A stretch of 64,000 nt of DNA, from positions 3,100,001 through 3,164,000 of the forward strand of contig NZ_JAMLFW010000001.1 in the NCBI RefSeq assembly GCF_024256385.1, read 5' to 3'. The position numbers and the translations under genes are program-made. Below, one piece after another: positions 18,390 to 26,827 of this stretch. Origin of the DNA: Anatilimnocola floriformis. Its GTDB lineage: Bacteria > Planctomycetota > Planctomycetia > Pirellulales > Pirellulaceae. The notes under the pieces are model-generated. The model worked only from the letters and a program-made list of their open reading frames with translations. It searched no databases and was not told the origin of the DNA. The first letter of the stretch is position 1. Each line of letters starts with the position of its first letter.

Positions 18390-19925
18390 ATGGTCAGCCG
18401 ACTAGATGGCGGTTACTTCGGTCGAGTAACAGTACAAGAATCAACCGCCGATGCTGTGGGGCTAACGCGGCTTGCTCCGGCGACTCCGGTCCAGCGAATT
18501 TGTTGGCAAGTGCCTGCAAGGCTGGCGCGCAGTGGGTTGCCAATGAATTCACTCGAATTCCTCGGAGTCCGCGATCACTTCGGTAACTTGCGGATCATGC
18601 CCAAGGATGCCGGCGAGTTGATCAACTATTCGATACCCATCGGTGTCGAGATTCTCCGAGAAGCGAAATCACTGAGAGGCGACGAGATTTTTAGCCTGCG
18701 GGCGCATGTTCTGGCTTACCGCTGGCTGCGCGCGCGTGGAGCTAAACTGCGGCGCAGCTTTTCATCACCGGCTGATCTGCGGCTCCAAAGACCTGACCTG
18801 GTTACTGCCGATCATCGAGACGTTCTGCCAACAGACCTCGGCCTAGATAATCGCGGCCGGGGCCGCAAATGGAACATCGTAGAGCTTATGAAACATGGTC
18901 GAGAAGCGGCTGCCGAAGCAGGGATTGAACGGCCAAACAATGCTCAGATCATCGCGCACGGACTGGTGGTTGCCGCGCTACGAAATCCACTTGATTCAGC
19001 CCCAGAAAGTAGCCGGAGCTTGGTCCGAATGGCGCTCTTCGCGGCACCCGAGGGAAATGCGACGGACGACGTTCGCGAGGAGATCCGGTCGCGGTTTTGT
19101 GAGGCAATCGAAGAGCATGCTAACGATACTCGGGAAAAGTTCGACCCCTGGTACTCCGGAGCTCACAGCAACCTGCCCAAATCACTGGCCAATCGAAAAA
19201 CCGAGAGGTTCGGCAAGTTGTCGATTGACGAGGTGAAGCGCGTCTTGCAAGACCTGGGATGGGAGTCTCACCAAACCATCGCGAATTGCGTGCACGCGAC
19301 CATGCGCTGGGTCGAAAACAGTCTTGCCGACGCACTGTCTCCAGGTGCCCGGGGTTGGTTCGAAGATGTCTATCTTTGTCAGCCGCAGTACGGAGATCTC
19401 TCGCTCGTTATGCTCATGGATAGGGCAGTTTTGCTGAAACCGATCGTACTGCGACTTTGGGAATCGCCAAACGATCCGGCGCTGCTCGGAGCGTTCTGCC
19501 GCTTACTGCATTTCTACGAGTCGATGGTCGATACACGCCGTGCGGCAGATCGAGAATCCAAGAAGGCTCAGCTGGGCGACCGGATGACTACTTTCAACGA
19601 GAAACCATGTGACCGCAATGAGAAGCCGGTTGCTGCCGCAGACAGATTACGTGCCATCTCCGCTGTTGTCAAATGTGCTCGAAAAATCGCAAAGACCAAA
19701 GGAATTAGCTGCGCGAACTGCGGGCGGGAACTTGATTTTCAACCTGCCAATTTAGTGCTGGAAGATGCGAATTTGATCGAATGTTATGGCACGTGCGCTT
19801 GCACTTCACGGAAACAGGTGATTGAGATCCCATGGGAAGAGGCGATTGCGGCGGTGGAACCCGCGAGTCATCACGGGGACGCTTTGGCGGCGCATACGAA
19901 AGCAAGGACACATCGGCCTCGCTAA
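18390..19925 (+). CDS. Unrecognised 511-residue protein with C-terminal zinc-finger-like cysteines
   Basis: The ATG at 18390 is preceded by GGGAGGTGAAC, a strong ribosome binding site, so it is preferred to the upstream in-frame codon at 18357. Mostly helical; an early segment VGVEILREAKSLRGDEIFSLRAHVLAYRWLRARGAKLRR and a central MKHGREAAAEAGIERPNNAQIIAHGLVV. Near the C-terminus, SCANCGRELDF and ECYGTCACTS supply five to six cysteines that could bind zinc. No enzymatic motif. Stands alone, divergent from the minus-strand cluster and convergent with the defence operon. Confidence 0.6.
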   Translation: MVSRLDGGYFGRVTVQESTADAVGLTRLAPATPVQRICWQVPARLARSGLPMNSLEFLGVRDHFGNLRIMPKDAGELINYSIPIGVEILREAKSLRGDEIFSLRAHVLAYRWLRARGAKLRRSFSSPADLRLQRPDLVTADHRDVLPTDLGLDNRGRGRKWNIVELMKHGREAAAEAGIERPNNAQIIAHGLVVAALRNPLDSAPESSRSLVRMALFAAPEGNATDDVREEIRSRFCEAIEEHANDTREKFDPWYSGAHSNLPKSLANRKTERFGKLSIDEVKRVLQDLGWESHQTIANCVHATMRWVENSLADALSPGARGWFEDVYLCQPQYGDLSLVMLMDRAVLLKPIVLRLWESPNDPALLGAFCRLLHFYESMVDTRRAADRESKKAQLGDRMTTFNEKPCDRNEKPVAAADRLRAISAVVKCARKIAKTKGISCANCGRELDFQPANLVLEDANLIECYGTCACTSRKQVIEIPWEEAIAAVEPASHHGDALAAHTKARTHRPR

Positions 19926-20084
19926 ACAATCTAGCTTTCTGCGATCCCTGTCGAGTCGCTCGAAATGCTAAACCAGCCTCATTTATATATGACGCGAAAT
20001 CGACCGATATTTAGCAGGGCCGCAAGTCCCGCAGCTGGATTGCGCGTGAAGTGTACCGGCATTGGCCACTACATCACGCTGCAA

Positions 20085-21287
20085 CTAACGTGGTGGTCGA
20101 AAGACGCCATTGACCGTGTAATCAAAACAACGCTCATGCCCAGCAGCGTTCCAGAGTGCATCGAACACTGGCTTTAGCACAGTAGCGAAGTCCAATCCCT
20201 GCAACGCCTTGATTTCTACTTTCGGTAAGTCAATCCGGTTGCGATCAAAAGCCATTCCTGGGTTATGGTCGCCGAAGACGCGGACGCCACGAAAACCAAG
20301 AAGGCTCATGTAGAACCACAGCGGTGGTTGCGTGCCGAGGTTTGCCAGCGCCTTGATGTAGCTTGGCAGCCTCTGTATCAACTCGAACTCTTGGTACGTC
20401 GAAAATGCAGGATGCTTCTTCTCGGTATCTCTGACGTCGTGAAATACGTTGTCATAAGCATTGATGACTTCAATGACGCCGTTGCGAAAAACCTGAACGT
20501 ATCCAGCAACTGGCGGAACTGCCGGGTTGTCGCACGTCACATATCCATCCAGTTTCGGGACGGAATACACCGCGCGGCTGGCCCTCAGTGGATGAAGGTC
20601 GTGAAACTGCGTAGCGATTTCTGAAATTGAGTGATCGACTGCCGACGAGAATGATTCCGTGGGGATGATGTGACATGCAATCGTCGGTGCTTTAGCGAGT
20701 GGAACCGGCGTGTGGCCGCTCTCTATAGCGAATATGCGGTCGTACCTGTATTTCGTAATCTCGTCGGCGAGAGATCTGGAACCGACGAAGGCTCTACGAA
20801 GCTCCGAGACGTCCATTCGGTACGCGTTCGCATCGCTCCTCGCCCAAAACTGGCCGGGCTGCTTCTGGTAGACAACGCGGTGAGGTGCAATCGTACTCTG
20901 GTGGACGCGGATGACGAGAACAATTCGGCCAGTGCTGTGGGGCACGACTGCCATCGAGACGCTGATGCGCGGTTCTAAATGCTGCTGCAGGATATCGGCG
21001 AGTTGAAGTTTCAGTCCATCAGGATTCGAATGAGTGAAACCACAAACGTCAGTCGGTACGCCGTCCTTCGCTTCGACTCCGATGATCACGTCGCCGCCGA
21101 TGGTGTTCGCAAAACATGAGACATCTTTCAACAGCTCCTCGTGCTGTTTCCGCTTCTCGTCTGGATCTGCGTGATTCAGAACATAGAACGCCTTCTTGTA
21201 CTCAATAACTTTGCTTTCGGGCACTGCATCGGTGACAAGCTGCTGAAGGTCGGCAAGCGTCACGTCGTCAAGTTTGCTTGGCAACAT
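20085..21287 (-). CDS. AlbA_2/Schlafen-type putative nucleic-acid-binding protein
   Basis: 400 residues. The N-terminal about 170 residues carry the AlbA_2 (Schlafen) domain: ESKVIEYKKAFY (the E-x-K strand), LKDVSCFANTIGGDVIIGVEAKDGVPTDVCG, and GRIVLVIRVHQSTIAPHRVVYQ with FWARSDANAYRMDVSELRRAF. The remaining about 230 residues are strand-rich and unassigned. Last gene of the minus-strand operon starting at 24279; only 15 nt separate it from the HEPN-like gene upstream. AlbA_2 proteins are found as regulators and in anti-phage systems; here the defence role is inferred from context. Confidence 0.7.
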   Translation of the reverse strand: MLPSKLDDVTLADLQQLVTDAVPESKVIEYKKAFYVLNHADPDEKRKQHEELLKDVSCFANTIGGDVIIGVEAKDGVPTDVCGFTHSNPDGLKLQLADILQQHLEPRISVSMAVVPHSTGRIVLVIRVHQSTIAPHRVVYQKQPGQFWARSDANAYRMDVSELRRAFVGSRSLADEITKYRYDRIFAIESGHTPVPLAKAPTIACHIIPTESFSSAVDHSISEIATQFHDLHPLRASRAVYSVPKLDGYVTCDNPAVPPVAGYVQVFRNGVIEVINAYDNVFHDVRDTEKKHPAFSTYQEFELIQRLPSYIKALANLGTQPPLWFYMSLLGFRGVRVFGDHNPGMAFDRNRIDLPKVEIKALQGLDFATVLKPVFDALWNAAGHERCFDYTVNGVFRPPR

Positions 21288-21302
21288 TTTTCACCTTCAG
21301 CG

Positions 21303-21848
21303 TCATTCACGCGTAACCCAACTAGCGATTGAGAATAGGTCGGATGTGGCTCTGCTCAACAAATCTGCAAAACGGTCCCAATTGAGTTCGCGATTCCGGG
21401 AGAGAACGGCGAACTTGGATTTCTCGCTTAGCTTCTTTCGATCACAGAGTTTTTCGTTGTGAAGGTTCATCAGGCGATCCCATGCGTCCTGGGCGAGCGG
21501 AACAGGATATCGCCCGTCCCAAATCACTGCAGCCGAGAGAATTTCGAGCAAATCTTTCTCGTGCGAGTCGTACGACACTCCGGCGAGGTCGGCCAGCCTC
21601 TTCAAGTCATGTGTTTTAGGAGGCATCTGATTCTTCTCGATGAGGATTGCCTTGAGAATTGCCTCAAGAGACATGCCACAGAGCATGAAATAGATCGATC
21701 GGCTTGGTGTGCGAATCGTCGTTTCGCCGACCGCGTTCGGCTTCGGGCTGTCAATCGCCGACCAAATTAGTGCCGCAGCGTTCCGGAGGTCCTCGGACTT
21801 ATTCCACCAATACGTGGAAATTCTCTGCTCGTCTGAAAATGATCCCAT
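21303..21848 (-). CDS. HEPN-like protein 2
   Basis: 181 residues from the ATG at 21848, one base after the TGA of the preceding gene; the open frame extends to 22022 inside that gene, which is rejected. Helical, with YFMLCGMSLEAILKAILIEKNQMPPKTHDLKRLADLAG, the G-x-S-x-E-x-x-L-K and K-T-H-D-L features of HEPN-type domains. A second half contains DRKKLSEKSKFAVLSRN. HEPN proteins are often ribonucleases or inactive partners in defence and toxin systems. A catalytic R-x4-6-H is not evident, so RNase activity is uncertain. Confidence 0.6.
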   Translation of the reverse strand: MGSFSDEQRISTYWWNKSEDLRNAAALIWSAIDSPKPNAVGETTIRTPSRSIYFMLCGMSLEAILKAILIEKNQMPPKTHDLKRLADLAGVSYDSHEKDLLEILSAAVIWDGRYPVPLAQDAWDRLMNLHNEKLCDRKKLSEKSKFAVLSRNRELNWDRFADLLSRATSDLFSIASWVTRE

Positions 21849-21849
21849 G

Positions 21850-22527
21850 TCACCAGCTTTCGTCGCCGTAGTAGTCGGCCATGTCGCGAGCATGGTCTTG
21901 CTCCATTTCAAGTTCCCACCGCAACCCTTCCGCTTTTGCTTCTTCGAGATGATCAGCCCAATAACAACAACCCTCCAGGTGCTTGGCGACCAATTCCATT
22001 CGTTCGCCGAATACTTCGACATTGATCAGGCTAGTGTCTTGAAGGAGACGTTTGCCTTTGATGTCCTCCGGATACCGAAACGCGTCGCCGCGAGGATCTA
22101 GCTCGACGAAGTCCTTCAGAATCGCCTCAACCTCATCTAGCCCTTCGTCGCCGGCGTCCAACTCGGCTAAATAGCGGCGCGCAATTTTCCAGTTGTCGAT
22201 CAAATTATGCGTGAGTTTCACTTCCGCGTCGTCATCGCACAGTGAAGGTAAAACCCGTACAAGATGCTTCAGGGCTGTTTCGATGCCGTGTCGGTAGAGC
22301 ATCACGAGCGGATAGATTAGGCTGTCCACGCTGACCGAGTTTTCCTTCAAACTTGCGACCAACCGAGCGCCGGCCTCAAAATAGCCGCTCGCGTAGCGAT
22401 CAAATCCCGCTGGTTCCCGATTCCTCCCGACACAGGCATTCAAGCGCATGGCGGGGCCGGGGCGGAACAAACTATTGTGTTTGGTGCCGAATGGACCGTG
22501 ATCAAAGGTGGCTTTGCGTTTTGCCAT
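21850..22527 (-). CDS. HEPN-like protein 1
   Basis: 225 residues. YPLVMLYRHGIETALKHLVRVLP (about residues 72-94) and EVKLTHNLIDNWKIA give the two-helix plus H-N-L pattern of HEPN-like folds, followed by an acidic helical tail rich in Glu and His. It is 43 nt downstream of the PD-(D/E)XK-like gene and runs directly into the second HEPN-like gene (stop and start separated by 1 nt), so both products are made in similar amounts. Whether they form a heteromer is a guess. Confidence 0.55.
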   Translation of the reverse strand: MAKRKATFDHGPFGTKHNSLFRPGPAMRLNACVGRNREPAGFDRYASGYFEAGARLVASLKENSVSVDSLIYPLVMLYRHGIETALKHLVRVLPSLCDDDAEVKLTHNLIDNWKIARRYLAELDAGDEGLDEVEAILKDFVELDPRGDAFRYPEDIKGKRLLQDTSLINVEVFGERMELVAKHLEGCCYWADHLEEAKAEGLRWELEMEQDHARDMADYYGDESW

Positions 22528-22569
22528 AGGAATAAAGATGCCTTCTCGTCCGTTGGGTTCGCGCGCAAC

Positions 22570-22863
22570 TTAGCGGCTGGATTTGAGCTTCCCGACAACC
22601 TCCAAAAGACGTAGAGCACAAGCCTTTGCCTTCTCGGACGTGTCGCACTCCGAAGTATTCACGCGCTCGACGTGAGCTCCTTCGTGCCCGAGCATCGTCA
22701 TTCGGTTGTGTGCCTCCAGCGGCGTTTCTTTGCGAACCCTGTCGCCGTCGACTTCCACGATCATGATGATGCCATCTTTCAAAACGACGAAGTCGGGCTC
22801 GATCCGCTTATACGTTTCACCGCCCCGGACGAAGAAGGGCTGCATGCCATTGCTATGGCGCAT
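22570..22863 (-). CDS. Small PD-(D/E)XK-like protein
   Basis: 97 residues. RIEPDFVVLKDGIIMIVEVDGDRV (about residues 20-43) has the buried strand - D - strand - ExD arrangement of PD-(D/E)XK nucleases (P-D...E-V-D). The third residue is Asp rather than the usual Lys, so activity is doubtful. The ATG lies inside the end of the peptidase gene (22863 against stop 22855-22853), an 11-nt overlap that indicates co-translation. It may need a partner protein. Confidence 0.55.
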   Translation of the reverse strand: MRHSNGMQPFFVRGGETYKRIEPDFVVLKDGIIMIVEVDGDRVRKETPLEAHNRMTMLGHEGAHVERVNTSECDTSEKAKACALRLLEVVGKLKSSR

Positions 22864-23863
22864 CGAAGAGACTAGGTCCCACCTGCTTCTGCTTGTTCTT
22901 GGGCCTTTTTACATTCACCGGCCGGAGGACGGCGACCACGGAGTTCTCGCCTTTGGCACCAAGTTGTTCGGTTGGGGTCCAAAGGGGAATCGCCCAGACT
23001 CGATACGTTCCGGACGCTTGTCCTAAGTCGAGGTAGCAGTCGCCATCGGCCGGCTCGCCGGTTGCGGCGGCCTGATAAATCGGGCTGTCTCCATCAACGG
23101 ACTTATCTTTTGGCAAAAAGTATCCGTCGTTGATAAACGTCGGACTTGGAATCGAGTACTCAATTCGCAAACGAATCGCTTCGCGAATTTCCTGCTCGGG
23201 TTCGATGCCGAGCAGGTTCGTTTGGTTTTGTCGTCCAATTGTTCCAAGCTGAGTCGGCTTCAGCTTCCAAATAAAGAAGACGGCAGCAACCGATTCGGAG
23301 CACGTTTCAGCGAAACGACGGATGGTAGCCTCTCGCGAAGCGTGGTAGGTCGACGCGAGTCGAGCACAGTCCGATGCTCCGGCACACGCAGCGGCATCCC
23401 GGCTAAACCACGGCTGCGGAAACAAAAGCTCCGCAGCGCCGATGTCACACAGCATCTCAAGGTAATCCTCGGGATTTTGGCGGTCACGGTATCGGGCGTC
23501 GGTGCGGCACCACGCCTTCGATGTGTAGTCTGGGAAAAACGTGTGACTAATTTCGTGCGCAACGCTGAAGCGCTGACGGGTTTCCGGCTGGTCGGGATTC
23601 ACCCGCATCGTCATCCCACCCTTCCCATCAGGAACCAATTCAGCGTCGGGGCTTTGCACCGGCAACTCGGTGCTGCGCGAGATTCCTCTCAGGCTCGCGA
23701 GCACGTCCATGCTGATTGGCAACGACGGTTCGCCAAACGATGCCGCATGCACGTCTAGAAGTTCCTTGGCCTTCATCCGGATGGCTTCAGGCGCGTCGCT
23801 GCAGCCGGTTGAGCGAATCAATTCATCGATTAGATCCCTCGTGGATCGTGCCCGTTGCGTCAT
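22853..23863 (-). CDS. ImmA/IrrE-family metallopeptidase (CapP-like)
   Basis: 336 residues from the ATG at 23863, which overlaps the TGA of the XRE gene (ATGA). The zinc motif HEISH (residues 103-107) follows RQRFSVAHE, and MLCDIGAAELLFP provides the third ligand Glu145. A C-terminal region with YRVWAIPLWTP is typical of long IrrE-like proteins. Such peptidases cleave a cognate XRE repressor in response to a signal. Adjacent to an XRE gene and divergent from a CBASS operon, this is the CapH/CapP arrangement described for CBASS control. Confidence 0.8.
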   Translation of the reverse strand: MTQRARSTRDLIDELIRSTGCSDAPEAIRMKAKELLDVHAASFGEPSLPISMDVLASLRGISRSTELPVQSPDAELVPDGKGGMTMRVNPDQPETRQRFSVAHEISHTFFPDYTSKAWCRTDARYRDRQNPEDYLEMLCDIGAAELLFPQPWFSRDAAACAGASDCARLASTYHASREATIRRFAETCSESVAAVFFIWKLKPTQLGTIGRQNQTNLLGIEPEQEIREAIRLRIEYSIPSPTFINDGYFLPKDKSVDGDSPIYQAAATGEPADGDCYLDLGQASGTYRVWAIPLWTPTEQLGAKGENSVVAVLRPVNVKRPKNKQKQVGPSLFDAP

Positions 23864-24279
23864 GACGGCTTTCTCCGAACGGTGTTCGCAAGAAACAAAT
23901 ACAACTGATGCCACTGGTCGGCGGTCTGCGGCTGCGCGCCGCGAAACTTCATCGCAGCCAATTCTTGAAGATCGTTGGGACTCAGCGGCGTCGACTGCGC
24001 TGCCATGCGGTCGCGGAAATCGCGCAACGAGGGCGGAAGTTCCACGGGGCCCTGGGGTGCCTGAACTGTCGCGAGGGACAAAATCTCCGCTAGTGTGGTT
24101 GAAAGTGCGGTAGCAATTCTCAGCAGCACGTCCGCAGAAGGCTTCTTCACTCCGTCCTTATCGCGCTCTAGTTCCCATAAGTACGTCTTCGAGATATTCG
24201 CCTTCGTTGCGACTTCGTCGAGCGATAAGCCTTGGTCTTCCCGTAACTTGCGCAATCGATCTGCCAGGGCCATAGCCAT
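23860..24279 (-). CDS. XRE-family repressor (CapH-like)
   Basis: 139 residues from the ATG at 24279; the open frame to 24342 covers the operator-like sequence and is not favoured. HTH: LADRLRKLREDQGLSLDEVATKANISKTYLWELERDKDGVKKPSADVLLRIATALSTTLAEIL. The C-terminal about 65 residues contain PPSLRDFRDRMAA and QWHQLYLFLANTVRR, probably the dimerisation or cleavage region. First gene of the six-gene operon, divergent from CBASS across 158 bp holding inverted repeats; likely represses one or both units. Confidence 0.8.
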   Translation of the reverse strand: MAMALADRLRKLREDQGLSLDEVATKANISKTYLWELERDKDGVKKPSADVLLRIATALSTTLAEILSLATVQAPQGPVELPPSLRDFRDRMAAQSTPLSPNDLQELAAMKFRGAQPQTADQWHQLYLFLANTVRRKPS

Positions 24280-24303
24280 CACTTCGCTCGGAGAATAGGT
24301 GGA

Positions 24304-24327
24304 CACGTGGCACCAATGTACCACGTG
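24304..24327. promoter_or_regulatory. Candidate repressor operator
   Basis: CACGTGG (24304-24310) and CCACGTG (24321-24327) are perfect inverted 7-bp arms 10 bp apart. They lie 25 bp upstream of the XRE gene start, in the promoter region shared with CBASS. The site fits autoregulation by the XRE dimer; untested. Confidence 0.45.
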
Positions 24328-24348
24328 CGTTCGCTGGAACAAGATTCC

Positions 24349-24390
24349 CCGTCAGTTATAGTTGACTCCGCCCTGACGGATCGTTATGTT
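24349..24390 (+). promoter_or_regulatory. Probable CBASS promoter with overlapping inverted repeat
   Basis: TTGACT (24362-24367), a 17-bp spacer and TATGTT (24385-24390) make a good sigma-70-type promoter 48 bp before the HNH-SAVED ATG. The inverted repeat CCGTCAG (24349-24355) / CTGACGG (24373-24379) straddles the -35 and enters the spacer, so a bound protein would occlude RNA polymerase. Confidence 0.5.
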
Positions 24391-24437
24391 CGCTATAGCT
24401 AACACGACGCTAGCACGCTTCCTGCAGGAAAGTCACG

Positions 24438-25646
24438 ATGAAACCCGCCTCAAAATCACGACGAAAGGCCTCTCCAAAACGGTCCAAAACTGCTGTTTCG
24501 GACGACACTCTGCGCGACGTGACGCGGCATATTCTGCCGACCGTGGAACGCTTGCTCTGGGGACGAGCGGCGGCCCGATGTGAGTTTCGCGGCTGCAACC
24601 AAGCCCTTTGGAAATCCCCGGTCACGCAGGAGGCCGTGAACCTCGCACAGAAGGCGCACATCTATTCATTCAGCAGCGATGGCCCCCGGGGTAATAAAGG
24701 GATTTCCAAGCGGAAGCTCAATGACTTCGCCAATCTGCTGCTGGTCTGCCACGGTTGCCACCAGAAAATCGACAAGCAAAAAGATGGCGGCCGGTATTCG
24801 GTGGACCTCTTGCGACAATGGAAGGAAGACCATGAACGGCGCGTCGAAATCGTGACGGGCGTCGATCCTCGTAAGAAGAGTCACGTCGTCCTCTATGGCG
24901 CGAACGTGGGCGACCATAGTTCACCGTTACAGTTCGCGGAGGCGGCACAGGCATTGTTCCCGACGCTTCATCCGGCGGACGACAGGCCCCTGACGCTGGG
25001 GATGATCAACAACTCGTACAACGACCGAAACCCGAAGTTTTGGGAGGTCGAGTCAGAGAATCTGTCGGTCAAATTCGAGCAGCAGGTGAGAGAACGAATT
25101 CGGTTGGGTGCCATTGCGCACCTGTCTGTGTTCGCTATAGCGCCGCAGCCACTGCTCATCCTTTTCGGAACCTTAATGAATGACATCATGAGCGCGGAGG
25201 TTTTCCAGCGGCACCGCGAGCCGCAGACATGGAACTGGCTGAAGAAGGCACCGCGCCTAGAATTCCTCGTCGAGGCACCGGCTTCGTTCAACGGGGTTCC
25301 CGCGCTCGTCCTGGCCCTGAGCGCGGAGGTGACAGACGACAGGATCACTGGAGTACTCGGCCCAGACGCAAACATTTGGAGGGTGACGGTGGCCAGACCA
25401 AACATGGACTTGATCAAAAGTCGCAAGCAGCTGTCGGCATTCAGGACGCTCATGTGCGCACTGCTCGATCGAATCAAGGCGGCCCATGGGCAAACGACCA
25501 CCCTTCACGTGTTTCCGGCGACCGGCGTGTCGTCGGCGATCGAGCTGGGCCGCGTGCGGATGCCAAAGGCGCATATGCCGTGGCAGTTGTACGACCAGGT
25601 TAACGCTCGGGGTGGCTTCATCCCGGCACTCTTACTTCCTTCTTGA
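24438..25646 (+). CDS. cap5: HNH-SAVED CBASS effector (Cap5-like)
   Basis: 402 residues; AGGAAAG ribosome binding site. The N-terminal HNH nuclease includes C48-C53, H74 (QKAHI), the N99 position in FANLLLVC, and CHGCHQKID (104-111) as zinc/metal site. The C-terminal SAVED domain ends with HVFPATGVSSAIELGR and QLYDQ, the cyclic-nucleotide sensor motif, and GGFIPALLL. In CBASS, Cap5 degrades DNA when a cyclic dinucleotide or trinucleotide made by the CD-NTase binds SAVED. First gene of the operon; its TGA is 8 nt from the CD-NTase ATG at 25655. Confidence 0.9.
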   Translation: MKPASKSRRKASPKRSKTAVSDDTLRDVTRHILPTVERLLWGRAAARCEFRGCNQALWKSPVTQEAVNLAQKAHIYSFSSDGPRGNKGISKRKLNDFANLLLVCHGCHQKIDKQKDGGRYSVDLLRQWKEDHERRVEIVTGVDPRKKSHVVLYGANVGDHSSPLQFAEAAQALFPTLHPADDRPLTLGMINNSYNDRNPKFWEVESENLSVKFEQQVRERIRLGAIAHLSVFAIAPQPLLILFGTLMNDIMSAEVFQRHREPQTWNWLKKAPRLEFLVEAPASFNGVPALVLALSAEVTDDRITGVLGPDANIWRVTVARPNMDLIKSRKQLSAFRTLMCALLDRIKAAHGQTTTLHVFPATGVSSAIELGRVRMPKAHMPWQLYDQVNARGGFIPALLLPS

Positions 25647-25654
25647 GAAAGAAC

Positions 25655-26827
25655 ATGGACGCACTTTCACCCGAATTCGACCGATTGCTGCAGCTTGTCG
25701 TTGAGCACATCAGCATTCCAAAATCGCTCTACGAAAAGGCCGCAGCACGACATCGCTCGCTGGGCGAATTCTTGAAACGGGACGAATCCGGAATCAAGAA
25801 GTACGACCCTGACATTCGCCCTCAAGGCTCGTTTCGGTTTGGAACCGTAAATCGGCCGCTCAACGCAGATGACGAGTACGATCTTGACAACGTGTGCGTG
25901 CTCACGAGGCTCGGGAAGGCGGATCTAACGCAGAAGCAGTTGAAGCAGCTCTATGGGGAGGAAATCAAGGCGTATGCCCGCGAACGCGGCATGCTTGCCC
26001 CCGTGCATGAACACAATCGCTGCTGGCGCCTGCAGTATGCCGACGACCTGAACTTTCACCTCGACTCGCTGCCGTGCGTGCCCGAACTTGAGGCGGTCAT
26101 TCTTCGCCTCGTTGATGCAGGTGTTCCGGAGGAATTGGCGGGCCGCGCCGTCGCCATCACGGATCTTCGCCATCCGCAGTACGAAGCAATCGCTCTCACC
26201 TGGCTGAGCAGTAATCCCCGGGGCTTTGCGCGATGGTTCGAGCAGCGCGCGGCGCTTGGGCGCAGTCTCATGACGCGGAACAAATCCGTTCAGGCAACCG
26301 TCGAGGACGTGCCGCCGTACGAATGGAAGACGACACTGCAAGGAAGTATTCAAATTCTGAAGCGGCACCGCGACGTCATGTTCCAGGAGACGCCCGATCT
26401 GGCCCCCATCTCGATGATCATCACCAACTTGGCGGCACGCGCATACGAGGGGGAAGTCACCATCGCGGAAGCTATTGCCAACGTCCTCGACAAGATGCCG
26501 ATGTTCATCCAGAACAATCGGCCACGAGTGTCGAATCCCGCGGATCCTGCTGAGGATTACGCGGACAAATGGGCGTCGAACCCAAGACTCGAAAAGAATT
26601 TTTGGGAGTGGTATTACGCCGCGAAGAGCGATCTGTCACGACTGGCGTCCGAGCTAGATCGATTTTCTCTCAGCCGCGAGGTCGCAAATGTTTTTGCGGT
26701 CACGCTTACGCAGTCCGAACTGCGATCGCTGCAGGGCAATGTTCCAGCAAGGGTATCTGCGGTCGCTCGGGCGGCACCAACGCTCGTCATTCCTTCGGCC
26801 CCGAAACCCTGGAGTGATCATGCCTAA
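25655..26827 (+). CDS. cdnD: CD-NTase (CBASS nucleotidyltransferase)
   Basis: 390 residues from the ATG at 25655 (a TTG at 25643 inside the previous stop region is rejected). The polymerase-beta-fold catalytic motif is QGSFRFGT (57-64), followed by Y-D-L-D (75-78) with the two metal-binding aspartates, and a YADDLNFHLDS segment supplying the third. It makes a cyclic oligonucleotide second messenger upon infection. Clade assignment is a guess, so the symbol is provisional. The gene overlaps the E2-like gene by 8 nt. The C-terminus ends PWSDHA. Confidence 0.85.
   Translation: MDALSPEFDRLLQLVVEHISIPKSLYEKAAARHRSLGEFLKRDESGIKKYDPDIRPQGSFRFGTVNRPLNADDEYDLDNVCVLTRLGKADLTQKQLKQLYGEEIKAYARERGMLAPVHEHNRCWRLQYADDLNFHLDSLPCVPELEAVILRLVDAGVPEELAGRAVAITDLRHPQYEAIALTWLSSNPRGFARWFEQRAALGRSLMTRNKSVQATVEDVPPYEWKTTLQGSIQILKRHRDVMFQETPDLAPISMIITNLAARAYEGEVTIAEAIANVLDKMPMFIQNNRPRVSNPADPAEDYADKWASNPRLEKNFWEWYYAAKSDLSRLASELDRFSLSREVANVFAVTLTQSELRSLQGNVPARVSAVARAAPTLVIPSAPKPWSDHA

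Noticed and set aside
20470-20676. Short frames inside the AlbA_2-type gene and similar frames in all large genes
   Set aside because: Shadows of real genes; no ribosome binding site, no protein-like composition.
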